DNA of 64,000 nt. Source: an uncultured Pseudoxanthomonas sp. (GTDB taxonomy: Bacteria; Pseudomonadota; Gammaproteobacteria; Xanthomonadales; Xanthomonadaceae). The notes beneath the pieces are model-generated. The model was given only the letters and a program-made list of their open reading frames with translations, was not told where the DNA came from and searched no databases. Shown here in pieces: positions 1 through 7,524 of this stretch. Both the position numbers and the translations under genes were made by a program. The stretch covers positions 12,231-76,230 of the forward strand of contig CAMLGZ010000019.1 in the NCBI GenBank assembly GCA_946479745.1. Reading direction: 5' to 3'. The number at the start of each line of letters is the position of its first letter. Positions within the stretch are counted from its first letter, which is position 1.

Positions 1-346
1 GCGCAAGATCGACCACGTCGAAGGCCACTTCACGCAATCCATTTCTCTGCGCCACCCTGGCCGCACGCGCGATCTTGGCAGCGTCGTTGTCCACGCCACG
101 ATAGGCCATGGCCTGTCCGTCCAGGCGCAAGGCATGGGCCAACAGCCCCAGGCCACAGCCCAGGTCCAGCACCGGCGCGTTGCTGCCCCGCAAAGCCTGC
201 AGCACGCCCGGATACAGCGGGTCGCTGCTGAGCTTGGAGCGCGTGTAGTAGTAGTCCCAGCGATTTCCCAGCGGATGCCGCGGCAGGAAGGCGCGCGCGA
301 TGCGCGTGGCGGCGGCGCGATCGAAGGGTCGCGTGGAGGCGTTCAA
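1..346 (-). CDS. Class I SAM-dependent methyltransferase, partial (runs off left edge)
   Basis: The reading frame runs leftward out of the window, so only about the first 115 residues are visible. It contains a clear SAM-binding motif I (VLDLGCGLGLLAHAL) near residue 60, and an acidic residue in GVDND at the expected end of strand beta-2. The likely start is a TTG whose first bases overlap the TGA stop of the upstream SGNH hydrolase (TTGA), which indicates translational coupling in a two-gene operon. No ATG lies in this frame near there. The substrate cannot be told because the C-terminal part is missing. Class I methyltransferase is secure; any more specific name would be a guess. Confidence 0.7.
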   Translation of the reverse strand, partial: MNASTRPFDRAAATRIARAFLPRHPLGNRWDYYYTRSKLSSDPLYPGVLQALRGSNAPVLDLGCGLGLLAHALRLDGQAMAYRGVDNDAAKIARAARVAQRNGLREVAFDVVDLA

Positions 347-1008
347 GAAGCGGCCAACAGTTGGCGGGCGACGGGTAATGCGAGGCGGGTCCACTGTGCG
401 TACATCGCAGCCGAAGGATGGAGGCCGTCATCGACCAGCATCGCCACTTCGGCACCGTGCTCGCGGCTGACTGGGGTGACGTCGACGAAGGCGATTCCAC
501 GTTCCCGGCACACCTCGCGGGCGGCAAAGTTGAAGGCGTCGATCTCCGCGCCGATACGCACGGCGCCCCGCGCATCGCCGACCGCGAACGGAGTGATTCC
601 CCAATCGGGAATGGACAGCACCATGACCCGCTCGCGCCGCCACTGCGCGAAACCCGTGGCACGCTCCAGCAGTTGGGAAAACTGCGTGCGGTACTCGGTC
701 ACTTCGCGGCTCCGGTACTGGTTGTTGACCCCGATCAGCAGGCTGACCAGGTCGTACTCGGCCAACGGGTGCACCGCATCGATGGCCGCATCCAATTCGT
801 CGGTGGTCCAGCCGGTCTGGGCGATGATGCGCGGGTCGGCCAACGGGATACTGTCTGCACGCAGCGCGTGCGCCAACTGCACGGGCCAGCGGCCGGATTC
901 GGGCACGCCTTCGCCGATGGTGTAGGAATCACCGAGGGCCAGGTAGCGCAGCTCAGTGGCTGCGGCTTCGGTCTTGGTGCGGAAAAGCTCAACCATTCTT
1001 GTCGTCAT
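343..1008 (-). CDS. SGNH/GDSL-type hydrolase
   Basis: A 221-residue cytoplasmic-looking esterase or lipase-like hydrolase with no signal peptide. The blocks are in order: GDSYTIGEG near residue 27 holds the nucleophile Ser, GVNNQY near residue 93 is the oxyanion-hole Asn block, and DDGLHPS near residue 193 supplies the catalytic Asp and His. Two ATGs are possible, at 1008 and at 996. The first lies inside a dispersed repeat that begins here, so 996 may be the real start. The gene is followed without a gap by a methyltransferase, so the two are probably co-transcribed. The substrate is unknown. Confidence 0.85.
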   Translation of the reverse strand: MTTRMVELFRTKTEAAATELRYLALGDSYTIGEGVPESGRWPVQLAHALRADSIPLADPRIIAQTGWTTDELDAAIDAVHPLAEYDLVSLLIGVNNQYRSREVTEYRTQFSQLLERATGFAQWRRERVMVLSIPDWGITPFAVGDARGAVRIGAEIDAFNFAAREVCRERGIAFVDVTPVSREHGAEVAMLVDDGLHPSAAMYAQWTRLALPVARQLLAAS

Positions 1009-1108
1009 CCCAGCGAACGCTGGAATCCATTTTGACTTTGTTTTTGATGGCCGGACGGACGAGCAACGGCAAGATCAAGATGGATCCCAGCTTGCGCTGG
1101 GATGACGG
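1005..1108. repeat. Dispersed palindromic repeat pair (GTCATCCCAGCG family)
   Basis: GTCATCCCAGCG and its complement CGCTGGGATGAC bracket about 100 bases that can fold into one long imperfect hairpin. The arms also share GGATCCATCTTG-type sequence. A single arm of the same family recurs at 62363-62400. It sits between the SGNH and aminotransferase genes and overlaps the first possible ATG of the former. Confidence 0.75.
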
Positions 1109-1116
1109 CAAAACAA

Positions 1117-2421
1117 TCACGCCGCCGCAGGCCGCGACTTCGCCTTGCTTGCCGTAATCGGCACCACCTTGGTCACCGCCTCGGCACGCCGCGCCAGCAC
1201 GCGCTCGATGCGGGCGAACACTTCGCGCATCGTTTCGGCTTCCGGCAACAGGGTCACGCGGAAATGGTTGCGGTAGGGCACGTTGAAGCTGGAACCCGGC
1301 ACCACCAGCACGCCTTCGGTTTCCATCAGCTCCAGGGCGAAATCATGATCGTCGAAACCCTTGGCCGCGGCACCGACCACGGCCGGGAACGCGTACAGCG
1401 CGCCGGCGGGCGCAACAAGTTCCAGATGCTCGCTGGCTGCGCAGGCTTCGATCACGGCGCGGCGCGTTTCGTACAAGCGTCCGCCCGGTGCGCACAGCGC
1501 GGAAATCGTGTCGGGACCGTTGACCGCCGCTTCGACCGCGTACTGCCCCGGCACGTTGGCGCACAGGCGCAGCGCGCCCAGCAGGTCCATCGCATGGTGG
1601 AAGTTGCCGACCGCTTCGCCGTCGCCCGACAGCACCGCCCAGCCCACGCGCCAGCCGCAGGCGCGGTGCACCTTGCTCAGGCCGCTGAAGGTCAGGCACG
1701 GCACATCGCCGGCCAGCGGTGCGACCGGCTGGAACTTCGCCTGGTCGTACAGCACCTGGTCGTAGATCTCATCGACCAGCAGCAGCAGCTTGTGCTTGGC
1801 CGCCACGGCGACGATGCGCTCCAGCAGCTCGCGCGGATAAGTCGCGCCGGTGGGATTGTTGGGATTGATCAGCACGATGGCGCGGGTGCGCGAGGACACC
1901 AGCGTCTCGATCTCCACCGGGTCGGGCAGAAAATCGTTCTCCGGATCGCAGCGGTAGTACACCGGGCGGCCATCGTTGAGGATGGTGGCGGCCGACCACA
2001 ACGGATAGTCGGGCGAAGGCACCAGCACTTCGTCGCCCGGGTTGAGCAGCGCGCGCAACGACAGGTCGATCAGTTCGCTGACGCCATTGCCCATGAACAC
2101 GCGGTCCGGATGCGCGTTGGGCGTGCCGCGGCGCTGGTAGGCGGCGGCGACGGCTTCGCGCGCGGCCGGCAGGCCTTGCTGGTGGGTGTAGGGGTCGGTG
2201 TGGTCGATGTCGCCGGTGATCGCGTGCTGCAGATGTTCAGGTGCGCGAAAACCGAAGGCGCCGGGATTGCCGATGTTCAACTTGATCAGCTTGCGGCCCT
2301 GGGCTTCCAGATCGCGCGCGCGCCGCGCCAGTTCGCCCCGGATCTCGTAGCGGACTTCGGACAGTCGCTCGCGGGTGGCCAGCACGTGGCTGCCTGGGGT
2401 TTTGCTGGACGGGGTGGACAT
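1117..2421 (-). CDS. alaA: Pyridoxal-phosphate aminotransferase, AlaA type
   Basis: A 434-residue fold-type I aminotransferase expected to make alanine from pyruvate and glutamate in the cytoplasm. The N-terminal sequence RYEIRGELARRARDLEAQG and KLNIGNPGAFGF match the AlaA group. The PLP-lysine motif SGLSKVHRACGWR and the NPNNPTGATYP segment are intact. The start was set at the ATG giving MSTPSSKTPG, because the upstream extension to 2535 translates the intergenic repeat. AlaA is the best fit; a related ValC/AspC-like aminotransferase cannot be fully excluded without alignment. Confidence 0.85.
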   Translation of the reverse strand: MSTPSSKTPGSHVLATRERLSEVRYEIRGELARRARDLEAQGRKLIKLNIGNPGAFGFRAPEHLQHAITGDIDHTDPYTHQQGLPAAREAVAAAYQRRGTPNAHPDRVFMGNGVSELIDLSLRALLNPGDEVLVPSPDYPLWSAATILNDGRPVYYRCDPENDFLPDPVEIETLVSSRTRAIVLINPNNPTGATYPRELLERIVAVAAKHKLLLLVDEIYDQVLYDQAKFQPVAPLAGDVPCLTFSGLSKVHRACGWRVGWAVLSGDGEAVGNFHHAMDLLGALRLCANVPGQYAVEAAVNGPDTISALCAPGGRLYETRRAVIEACAASEHLELVAPAGALYAFPAVVGAAAKGFDDHDFALELMETEGVLVVPGSSFNVPYRNHFRVTLLPEAETMREVFARIERVLARRAEAVTKVVPITASKAKSRPAAA

Positions 2422-2491
2422 TGGCGCAGTCTGACGGCGGAAAGTAAGAAATCTTAGCGGAATTGCCGCGAAATGCGGTGAATGCTCGAGC

Positions 2492-2573
2492 CGTAGGTCG
2501 GGGCTACGCCCCCGACACGCGTAGCCCATCAGCACCAGCGCGTCGGGGGCGTAGCCCCGACCTACGGCCTACA
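2492..2573. repeat. Inverted repeat of the GTAGGTCGGGGCTACGCC family
   Basis: Two arms of about 26 bases, GTAGGTCGGGGCTACGCC and its complement, flank a ~30-base spacer. They form a strong hairpin between the divergent aminotransferase and rsgA genes. A second, spacer-less copy lies at 7475-7524. Confidence 0.85.
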
Positions 2574-2582
2574 ATGGCCCCC

Positions 2583-3680
2583 ATGCCTGAAAATCCCGTG
2601 GATTTCACCCCCCTGCGCCTGATCGGCTGGCCCTATGCCGGCCTGCCGGATGACCCTGCCTGGGCCGCAGCTTTTGCCGCGCACCCCAATGCCAAACCGG
2701 CCCGGGTCAGCGAGCAGCACCGGTCAGGGTATGTGGTGGCCGATGGGCCGGAAGCGGCGCTCAAGGCCGAATCCCTGCCCGAATGGCAGAAGCCGCGGTT
2801 TCCTTCCCATGAGCGCGCCGCGGTCGGCGACTGGGTGCTGATGGAAGGCAAGAAGATCGTGGCCCTGCTGCCCCGGCATACCTCGATCAAACGCGGCGCG
2901 GCCGGCGAGCACTACCATCAGCAGGTGATCGCGGCCAACGTGGATACGGTGTTCATCGTCTGCGGACTGGACGACGACTTCAATCCGCGCCGCATCGAGC
3001 GTTATCTGATGCTGGTCGGGGGAGGCGGCGCTGAACCGGTGGTGGTGCTGACCAAGGCCGACCAGACCGATTACGCGCCCGAGGCGGTCGAGACGTTGGC
3101 CGAACTCGCTGCTCAGGACATCACCGTATGTGCGGTCAACGCCAAGGATCCGCAAAGTGTGGCGTCGTTGCACGGGTGGCTGGGGGCGGGCAAGACGGCG
3201 GTGCTGGTGGGTTCCTCGGGTGCGGGCAAGTCGACTCTGACCAACACGCTGCTGGGCATCGACAGGATGAAAACGGCAGCGGTGCGCGAAAACGATTCGC
3301 GCGGGCGCCACACCACCACTCACCGCGCGCTGATTCCTCTTCCCTCGGGCGCGTGCCTGATCGACACGCCCGGCATGCGCGAGTTGAAGCCGACAGGCGA
3401 GGAGGAGCTGTCGGAAAGCGGTTTCGCCGATATCGAGGCGTTGGCCGAGCAGTGCAAGTTCCGCGATTGTTCGCATCAGACCGAGCCGGGATGCGCGGTG
3501 CGTGCGGCGATCGAGCGGGGCGATATCGATGAGGAGCGTTTCATCAATTATCTGAAGCTGCGGGATGAGGTGGCGGCGGCGGCGGACAAGTTGGCGGCGC
3601 GGTTGGCGCAGAAATCCGAAGCCAGGGTGCAGGGCAAGGCGTTGAATAAGCGGTTGGATGATAAATACGGGAAGCGTTAG
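2583..3680 (+). CDS. rsgA: Ribosome small-subunit biogenesis GTPase RsgA
   Basis: A circularly permuted GTPase that helps late maturation of the 30S subunit. The order is G4 before G1 and G3: TKAD at residues 157-160, P-loop GSSGAGKST at 210-218, the GRHTTT switch at 241-246 and DTPGM at 261-265. An N-terminal OB-like region precedes it, with AAVGDWV near residue 80. A zinc knuckle with Cys291, Cys296, His298 and Cys304 and a basic C-terminus follow, as in RsgA. About 365 residues is normal length. An in-frame ATG three codons upstream (2574) is an alternative start. Confidence 0.95.
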   Translation: MPENPVDFTPLRLIGWPYAGLPDDPAWAAAFAAHPNAKPARVSEQHRSGYVVADGPEAALKAESLPEWQKPRFPSHERAAVGDWVLMEGKKIVALLPRHTSIKRGAAGEHYHQQVIAANVDTVFIVCGLDDDFNPRRIERYLMLVGGGGAEPVVVLTKADQTDYAPEAVETLAELAAQDITVCAVNAKDPQSVASLHGWLGAGKTAVLVGSSGAGKSTLTNTLLGIDRMKTAAVRENDSRGRHTTTHRALIPLPSGACLIDTPGMRELKPTGEEELSESGFADIEALAEQCKFRDCSHQTEPGCAVRAAIERGDIDEERFINYLKLRDEVAAAADKLAARLAQKSEARVQGKALNKRLDDKYGKR

Positions 3681-3721
3681 GAGCATCGATAAGGCGCGTT
3701 TCATTCAGAAGGCGCAGATCT

Positions 3722-3780
3722 TTCAGAAAGAACCCTTCCCCCGCTTGCGGGGGAAGGTGCCGAAGGCGGATGGGGGCGCT
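3722..3780. repeat. REP-like half-element (CTTCCCCC..GGGGGAAGG)
   Basis: A hairpin CCTTCCCCCGCTTGCGGGGGAAGG is followed by GTGCCGAAGGCGGATG. It is a diverged single copy of the CTTCTCCC..GGGAGAAGG family found paired at 6.6, 10.2 and 14.2 kb. It lies just downstream of rsgA and could act as its transcription end. Confidence 0.7.
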
Positions 3781-3810
3781 CTTGGCGAGATCTATCCGAA
3801 CTAGAGCTAA

Positions 3811-4027
3811 GAGCGTTTCGCGCGTTGCGCGAGTCACTTTCTTTGCTTGTGCAAAGAAAGTAACCAAAGAAAGCACACCCTAACGGCGCGCCCAGCGATG
3901 AAGCCGCTGGGTCCGCAAGCGGGTCGGGAATTTCCGTAAGGCGCATCCTGCGCCTCCGGAAACGGCGCACATCCTTGTGCGCCGCCCCTGCGGGGTTTAC
4001 CCGACCCGCTTGCCGCGCCTCACGGGA
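3811..4027 (+). repeat. Structured ~217-bp dispersed element, copy 1
   Basis: A multi-hairpin element whose second copy is at 62429-62645. Visible helices are ACTTTCTTTGC with its complement (3836-3861), CCCAGCG/CGCTGGG (3891-3911), and a long closing helix GCAAGCGGGTCGGG (3915-3928) pairing with 4000-4013. Inside it lie TTTCCG..GGCGCA/TGCGCC..CGGAAA (3931-3962), GGCGCACA/TGTGCGCC (3964-3983) and a GCCCC/GGGGT hairpin. Four helix positions change in a compensatory way between the copies. It ends with a T-run 53 bases before the next start codon, so it may be a leader RNA, a terminator cluster or a mobile repeat. Confidence 0.8.
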
Positions 4028-4079
4028 CTTTTTTGGCAACTGCAACAGCAACAGCAAAATCAGAAGCAAGGTAGCCGAC

Positions 4080-5336
4080 ATGATCGACCCAACTCCCGAC
4101 ATCGCCCATCACGCCACGCTCGATGCGCGCATGGTCAAGGCGGTGCGCGGGATCAAGTTGCTGGGTCTGGCGAGTTGGCCGGCGGCAGCGCAGGCGCCGT
4201 TCCTGGAAAGCTATGCGCGCGGACAGCCGGTGTTGCCGCAGATCGACTACCCCAAATTGGATTTCGCCGAAGCTCGGCGCGAGTTGGCGCAGATCGCCGC
4301 CGCCGCCGATGCTTCGCACCCGTTGGGCGTCTACCTGCGCGAATCGGTGCAGAGCTGGGACATCGCCGCGCAATTGCTTGAATCGCTGGGTTCGCCCGCG
4401 GTTACCACCCACTCCATCGCGTTGTTCGGCCAACCCGACGAGACCTTGCCCGGCAACGGACCCACCGCGCGCGAGGCGGCGCGGCATTTCATCGACATCG
4501 CCAACGATCTGGATCACGAACTGCTGGCACCGGAAGAGCAGATTCCTGTGTCCGCCACCGCCTTGCAGTTGCAGCTCCAGGGCGATCTGGACGATTTTTT
4601 CGGCAGCCGCGTGATCGCCGTAGAGTTGGACCCGGACCTGATCGCCAAGGCTGCCGCCGGGGCCACCCGCATCCGTTTACGCCAGGGGGCCGCGTTCAGC
4701 GACTACGATCGCCGCCAATTGCTGCAGCACGAAGCGCTGGTGCATTCGCTGACGGCCTTGAACGGGCGCGAACAGGTCCACCTGCCCAGCCTGGCCCTGT
4801 CTTCGCCGCGCGTCACCGCCACCCAGGAAGGCCTGGCCACTTTCGCCGAACAGATCACCGGCAGCATCGACATCGAACGCATGAAGCGCATCAGCCTTCG
4901 TATCGAAGCGGTGGCGATGGCGCTGGACGGCGCCGACTTCATCCAGGTGTTCGGCTATTTCATCGAGGCGGGGCAGAACCCGACCGAAAGCTTTTCCTCC
5001 GCGCAACGCGTATTCCGCGGCGTACCTACCGGCGGCGGCGCGGCGTTCACCAAAGACACGGTGTATCTGCGCGGCCTGGTGGGCGTGCACACTTTTTTCC
5101 GCCGCTCGTTGCAGCAGGACCGATTGCGCCTGTGCCGCCGTTTGTTTGCCGGCAAGATGACCCTGGGCGACGTGAAGGCCTTCGAGCCGCTGTTCGAAAG
5201 CGGCGTTCTGGCCACACCGCGCTGGCTGCCGCACTGGGTCAGCCGCGCCAACGGGCTGGCGGGCGTGCTGGCGTTCTCGCTGTTCGCCAACCGTATCCGT
5301 CTGGATCAGATATCGGAAACGGAAGAAGGAAACTAG
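4080..5336 (+). CDS. DUF1704 (MATCAP-like) family protein with QEGLA motif
   Basis: A 418-residue protein of the flavohemoglobin expression-modulating QEGLA family (TIGR02421/DUF1704, Pfam PF08014). The HEALVH sequence at residues 217-222 is the family's HExxxH zinc site, and TQEGLATF lies at 248-255. Eukaryotic members of this Pfam (MATCAP) are tubulin tyrosine carboxypeptidases, so a zinc carboxypeptidase activity is plausible, but the bacterial substrate is unknown. No signal peptide is visible. The start is the ATG giving MIDPTPDIAH; an upstream extension would translate the preceding structured repeat. No flavohemoglobin gene is nearby, so the historical name tells little here. Confidence 0.85.
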   Translation: MIDPTPDIAHHATLDARMVKAVRGIKLLGLASWPAAAQAPFLESYARGQPVLPQIDYPKLDFAEARRELAQIAAAADASHPLGVYLRESVQSWDIAAQLLESLGSPAVTTHSIALFGQPDETLPGNGPTAREAARHFIDIANDLDHELLAPEEQIPVSATALQLQLQGDLDDFFGSRVIAVELDPDLIAKAAAGATRIRLRQGAAFSDYDRRQLLQHEALVHSLTALNGREQVHLPSLALSSPRVTATQEGLATFAEQITGSIDIERMKRISLRIEAVAMALDGADFIQVFGYFIEAGQNPTESFSSAQRVFRGVPTGGGAAFTKDTVYLRGLVGVHTFFRRSLQQDRLRLCRRLFAGKMTLGDVKAFEPLFESGVLATPRWLPHWVSRANGLAGVLAFSLFANRIRLDQISETEEGN

Positions 5337-5360
5337 CGGTTCTATTCCCTACTGCTTCGA

Positions 5361-6524
5361 TCAGAAATCGATTTGCACGCGTCCCACCAAAGCGCGGGTG
5401 CGGTCCAGGGTGGCGTCCTGCAGACGGTCGCGGTTGCGGCTGTCGATCCAGTTCAGCATCAGCCGCAGATGCGGGCGCGGGTACCAGTTCACGCCAGCGG
5501 TCAGCGAACTTACCCGCACATCGCGCAGCAACGGTTCGCCGTCGCGTTGTTGACGGCCCGAGAGAGTGTCGTAACGCAACGCCAGTTCCCAGGCGCCTAC
5601 TCGACCCTGCGGATTGATGCGGCCGAAGCGGCCGGCCTTGGCGTCGTACGGACGCACTTCGCCGGTCAGCATCCAGGCGACCTGCGCATAACCGGTGGAA
5701 AGCCGCGCTTCCTGTTCGCCATCGTCGAAACGCGCGCCGCCGGCCTCGCCCTGGAACGTCCAGGCGCCTTTCACTGCGGCCAGCTCAAGCGAATACTTGT
5801 CCACTCGCGTGTCGCGGCCCTGGCTGAAATCGGCCAACGTCACCCGGCTGTTATCGGAAAAAATCCCAGCCGGTCGCGGGCGGATGCGCAGCGCAGTGGC
5901 GCCATCGCCGCCAGGGTGATCGTAGTCTTCATGCGCCAGCGACAGGCCCAGATGCAGCACTTTTCCTTCTTCGCGCCACGGTGCGTAAGTGCCGCGTGCG
6001 GCGACGGCCAGCCCTTTGGTCTGCCAGACATCGATGCTTTCCAGGTTGTAGACGCTGCCGCCCACGGTGTAGCCGTCGCGCGCCGTCAGCCAGGCCGCGC
6101 CCAGCCGGTAGGTGGGGGCCAGGTTCTGGACCAGGTAGCTGCGCTCGATGAAGGTCATGTGGTTGGAGCTGATGCGGTCGTCCAGGCTGAAGTACTGCTT
6201 GAACTGTCCGACCGTCAGCGTGCCGGCGGCGAATTTCTTGCTGACGTACGCATCTTTGGCCAGTACTTCATCGCCGGAGAAATCGGCTTCCAGTTTGTAG
6301 TTGAATCCGTAGAACTTGCCGGACAGATCCAGCCAGAGCGCACGCAGATCCGAATCGTTGGCGTTGGGCGCGCCGCGCGTATCGTTGTCGAAGTCGGCGA
6401 TATCCCAGTGCAGACGTCCGCCGAGTTTGGCGGTGACGTTGTCTTCCGTCTCCGTGTCGGCGGCCTGTGCGCTGGTGGCGCAGGCGAGCAGCAGCATGGC
6501 GGGAAGCAGGCGTGGCAATGTCAT
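5361..6524 (-). CDS. OprO/OprP-family porin
   Basis: A 387-residue outer-membrane beta-barrel of the phosphate-selective porin O/P family. A signal peptide ending SAQA precedes a short acidic segment, and the barrel ends in an aromatic residue (VQIDF), as outer-membrane barrels require. Strand-like alternation and motifs such as LEADFSGDEV and VGQFKQYFSLDD fit the family. The start was set at MTLPRLLPAM, which places the signal peptide at the N-terminus. Next to a two-component system and a dicarboxylate carrier, it more likely passes organic anions than phosphate. A palindrome 56 bases upstream is shared with dctA. Confidence 0.85.
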   Translation of the reverse strand: MTLPRLLPAMLLLACATSAQAADTETEDNVTAKLGGRLHWDIADFDNDTRGAPNANDSDLRALWLDLSGKFYGFNYKLEADFSGDEVLAKDAYVSKKFAAGTLTVGQFKQYFSLDDRISSNHMTFIERSYLVQNLAPTYRLGAAWLTARDGYTVGGSVYNLESIDVWQTKGLAVAARGTYAPWREEGKVLHLGLSLAHEDYDHPGGDGATALRIRPRPAGIFSDNSRVTLADFSQGRDTRVDKYSLELAAVKGAWTFQGEAGGARFDDGEQEARLSTGYAQVAWMLTGEVRPYDAKAGRFGRINPQGRVGAWELALRYDTLSGRQQRDGEPLLRDVRVSSLTAGVNWYPRPHLRLMLNWIDSRNRDRLQDATLDRTRALVGRVQIDF

Positions 6525-6580
6525 CGGATGCGGTCCGGCGGTGGTCGGTAGTCCGCACGATGGCAGCGGCAGCGTGCTGC

Positions 6581-6597
6581 ACCAATAGCGCATTGGT
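6581..6597 (-). promoter_or_regulatory. Candidate operator palindrome upstream of porin
   Basis: ACCAAT-N5-ATTGGT lies exactly 56 bases before the porin start codon. The same 17-mer with one changed base lies 56 bases before dctA (10368-10384). It is a likely binding site for a shared regulator. Confidence 0.5.
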
Positions 6598-6605
6598 ATT
6601 AGGGT

Positions 6606-6775
6606 TTTCCTTCTCCCATCGGGAGAAGGTGCCCGAAGGGCGGATGAGGGAATGAATTGTCAGCTTGTAGTGAAAGCTGGATGGCGAGTCATTGTCACGC
6701 CCTCACACCCCAAGGGTGCTTGCTTCGCGGCGTCCGTCGCTACGCGCCACCTTCTCCCGGTGGGAGAAGGGAAGC
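6606..6775. repeat. Paired REP elements (BIME-like), CTTCTCCC family
   Basis: CCTTCTCCC..GGGAGAAGG followed by GGCGGATGAGGG, then ~70 bases of spacer, then an inverted copy ending CACCTTCTCCCGGTGGGAGAAGG. The pair fills the space between the divergent porin and response-regulator genes. Confidence 0.8.
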
Positions 6776-6812
6776 AGCCTCTTAGCCCCCGGGTTCATGC
6801 GAGACTTGCCCC

Positions 6813-7457
6813 ATGACCGCCACCAAAATCCTGGTAGCCGACGACCACCCGCTGTTCCGCGCGGCGGTGCTGCACGCGCTGCAGGGAGCGGTGGAAAACC
6901 TTTCGACGGTAGAAGCTTCCAGTGCCTCCACGCTGACTACGCTGCTGGCCGAGCATCCCGATCTGCAGCTGGTGCTGCTGGATCTGACCATGCCCGGCGC
7001 GCGCGGATTCTCTTCGCTGGTCTATCTGCGCGGCGAGCGGCCGGAGCTTCCGGTAATCGTGATTTCTTCCAACGACCATCCGCCGGTGATCCGCCGCGCG
7101 CAGCAGTTCGGCGCCGCCGGTTTCATTCCCAAGTCCTCGCCGGTGGAAACCATCCGCACCGCGGTGCGCACGGTGCTCGAAGGCGGCACCTGGTTTCCGC
7201 CGATCACCGCGGAAAGATCGGAATCCGATGCGCGTTTGGCGGCCCGGCTGGCGCAGCTGACGCCGCAGCAATTTCGGGTACTGCTGTGCATCGCCGACGG
7301 TTTGTTGAACAAGCAGATTGCCTACGAGCTGGGCCTGGCGGAAAACACGGTGAAAGTGCACGTGACCGCCATTCTGAAGAAGCTGGAATGCAACAGCCGC
7401 ACGCAGGCGGCGGTGCTGGTGAAGGCGCTGGAACAGGAAGGCGGAATCGATCCGTAG
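6813..7457 (+). CDS. NarL/FixJ-family response regulator
   Basis: A 214-residue two-domain transcription factor. The receiver domain carries the acidic pair DD near residues 10-11, the phospho-acceptor Asp57 in LLDLTM and the PKSS lysine near residue 110. The C-terminal LuxR-type helix-turn-helix spans about residues 145-205 (LTPQQFRVLLCIADGLLNKQ, then AENTVKVHVTAILKKL). It is convergent with the hybrid histidine kinase at 7510-10185, its probable partner, and sits between the porin and dctA. The natural targets to suspect are those two transport genes. Confidence 0.9.
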   Translation: MTATKILVADDHPLFRAAVLHALQGAVENLSTVEASSASTLTTLLAEHPDLQLVLLDLTMPGARGFSSLVYLRGERPELPVIVISSNDHPPVIRRAQQFGAAGFIPKSSPVETIRTAVRTVLEGGTWFPPITAERSESDARLAARLAQLTPQQFRVLLCIADGLLNKQIAYELGLAENTVKVHVTAILKKLECNSRTQAAVLVKALEQEGGIDP

Positions 7458-7474
7458 TCGTAACCTTCGCGCTG

Positions 7475-7524
7475 TCGGGGGCGTAGCCCCGACCTACCGT
7501 AGGTCGGGGCTACGCCCCCGACGC
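7475..7524. repeat. Perfect head-to-head hairpin of GTCGGGGCTACGCC family
   Basis: Two ~24-base arms, GTCGGGGGCGTAGCCCCGAC-type and its complement, meet with no spacer between the converging regulator and kinase genes. The right arm runs into the kinase gene and provides its last codons and stop. It probably ends transcription in both directions. Confidence 0.85.

Noticed and set aside
1102..2457. A 451-codon frame antisense to the aminotransferase
   Set aside because: It is a shadow of the AlaA-type gene, with low-complexity translation.
3544..3876. A small frame containing SLVTFFAQAKKVTRATRE
   Set aside because: This peptide is just the minus-strand translation of the ACTTTCTTTGC hairpin of the dispersed element, and it recurs with copy 2.
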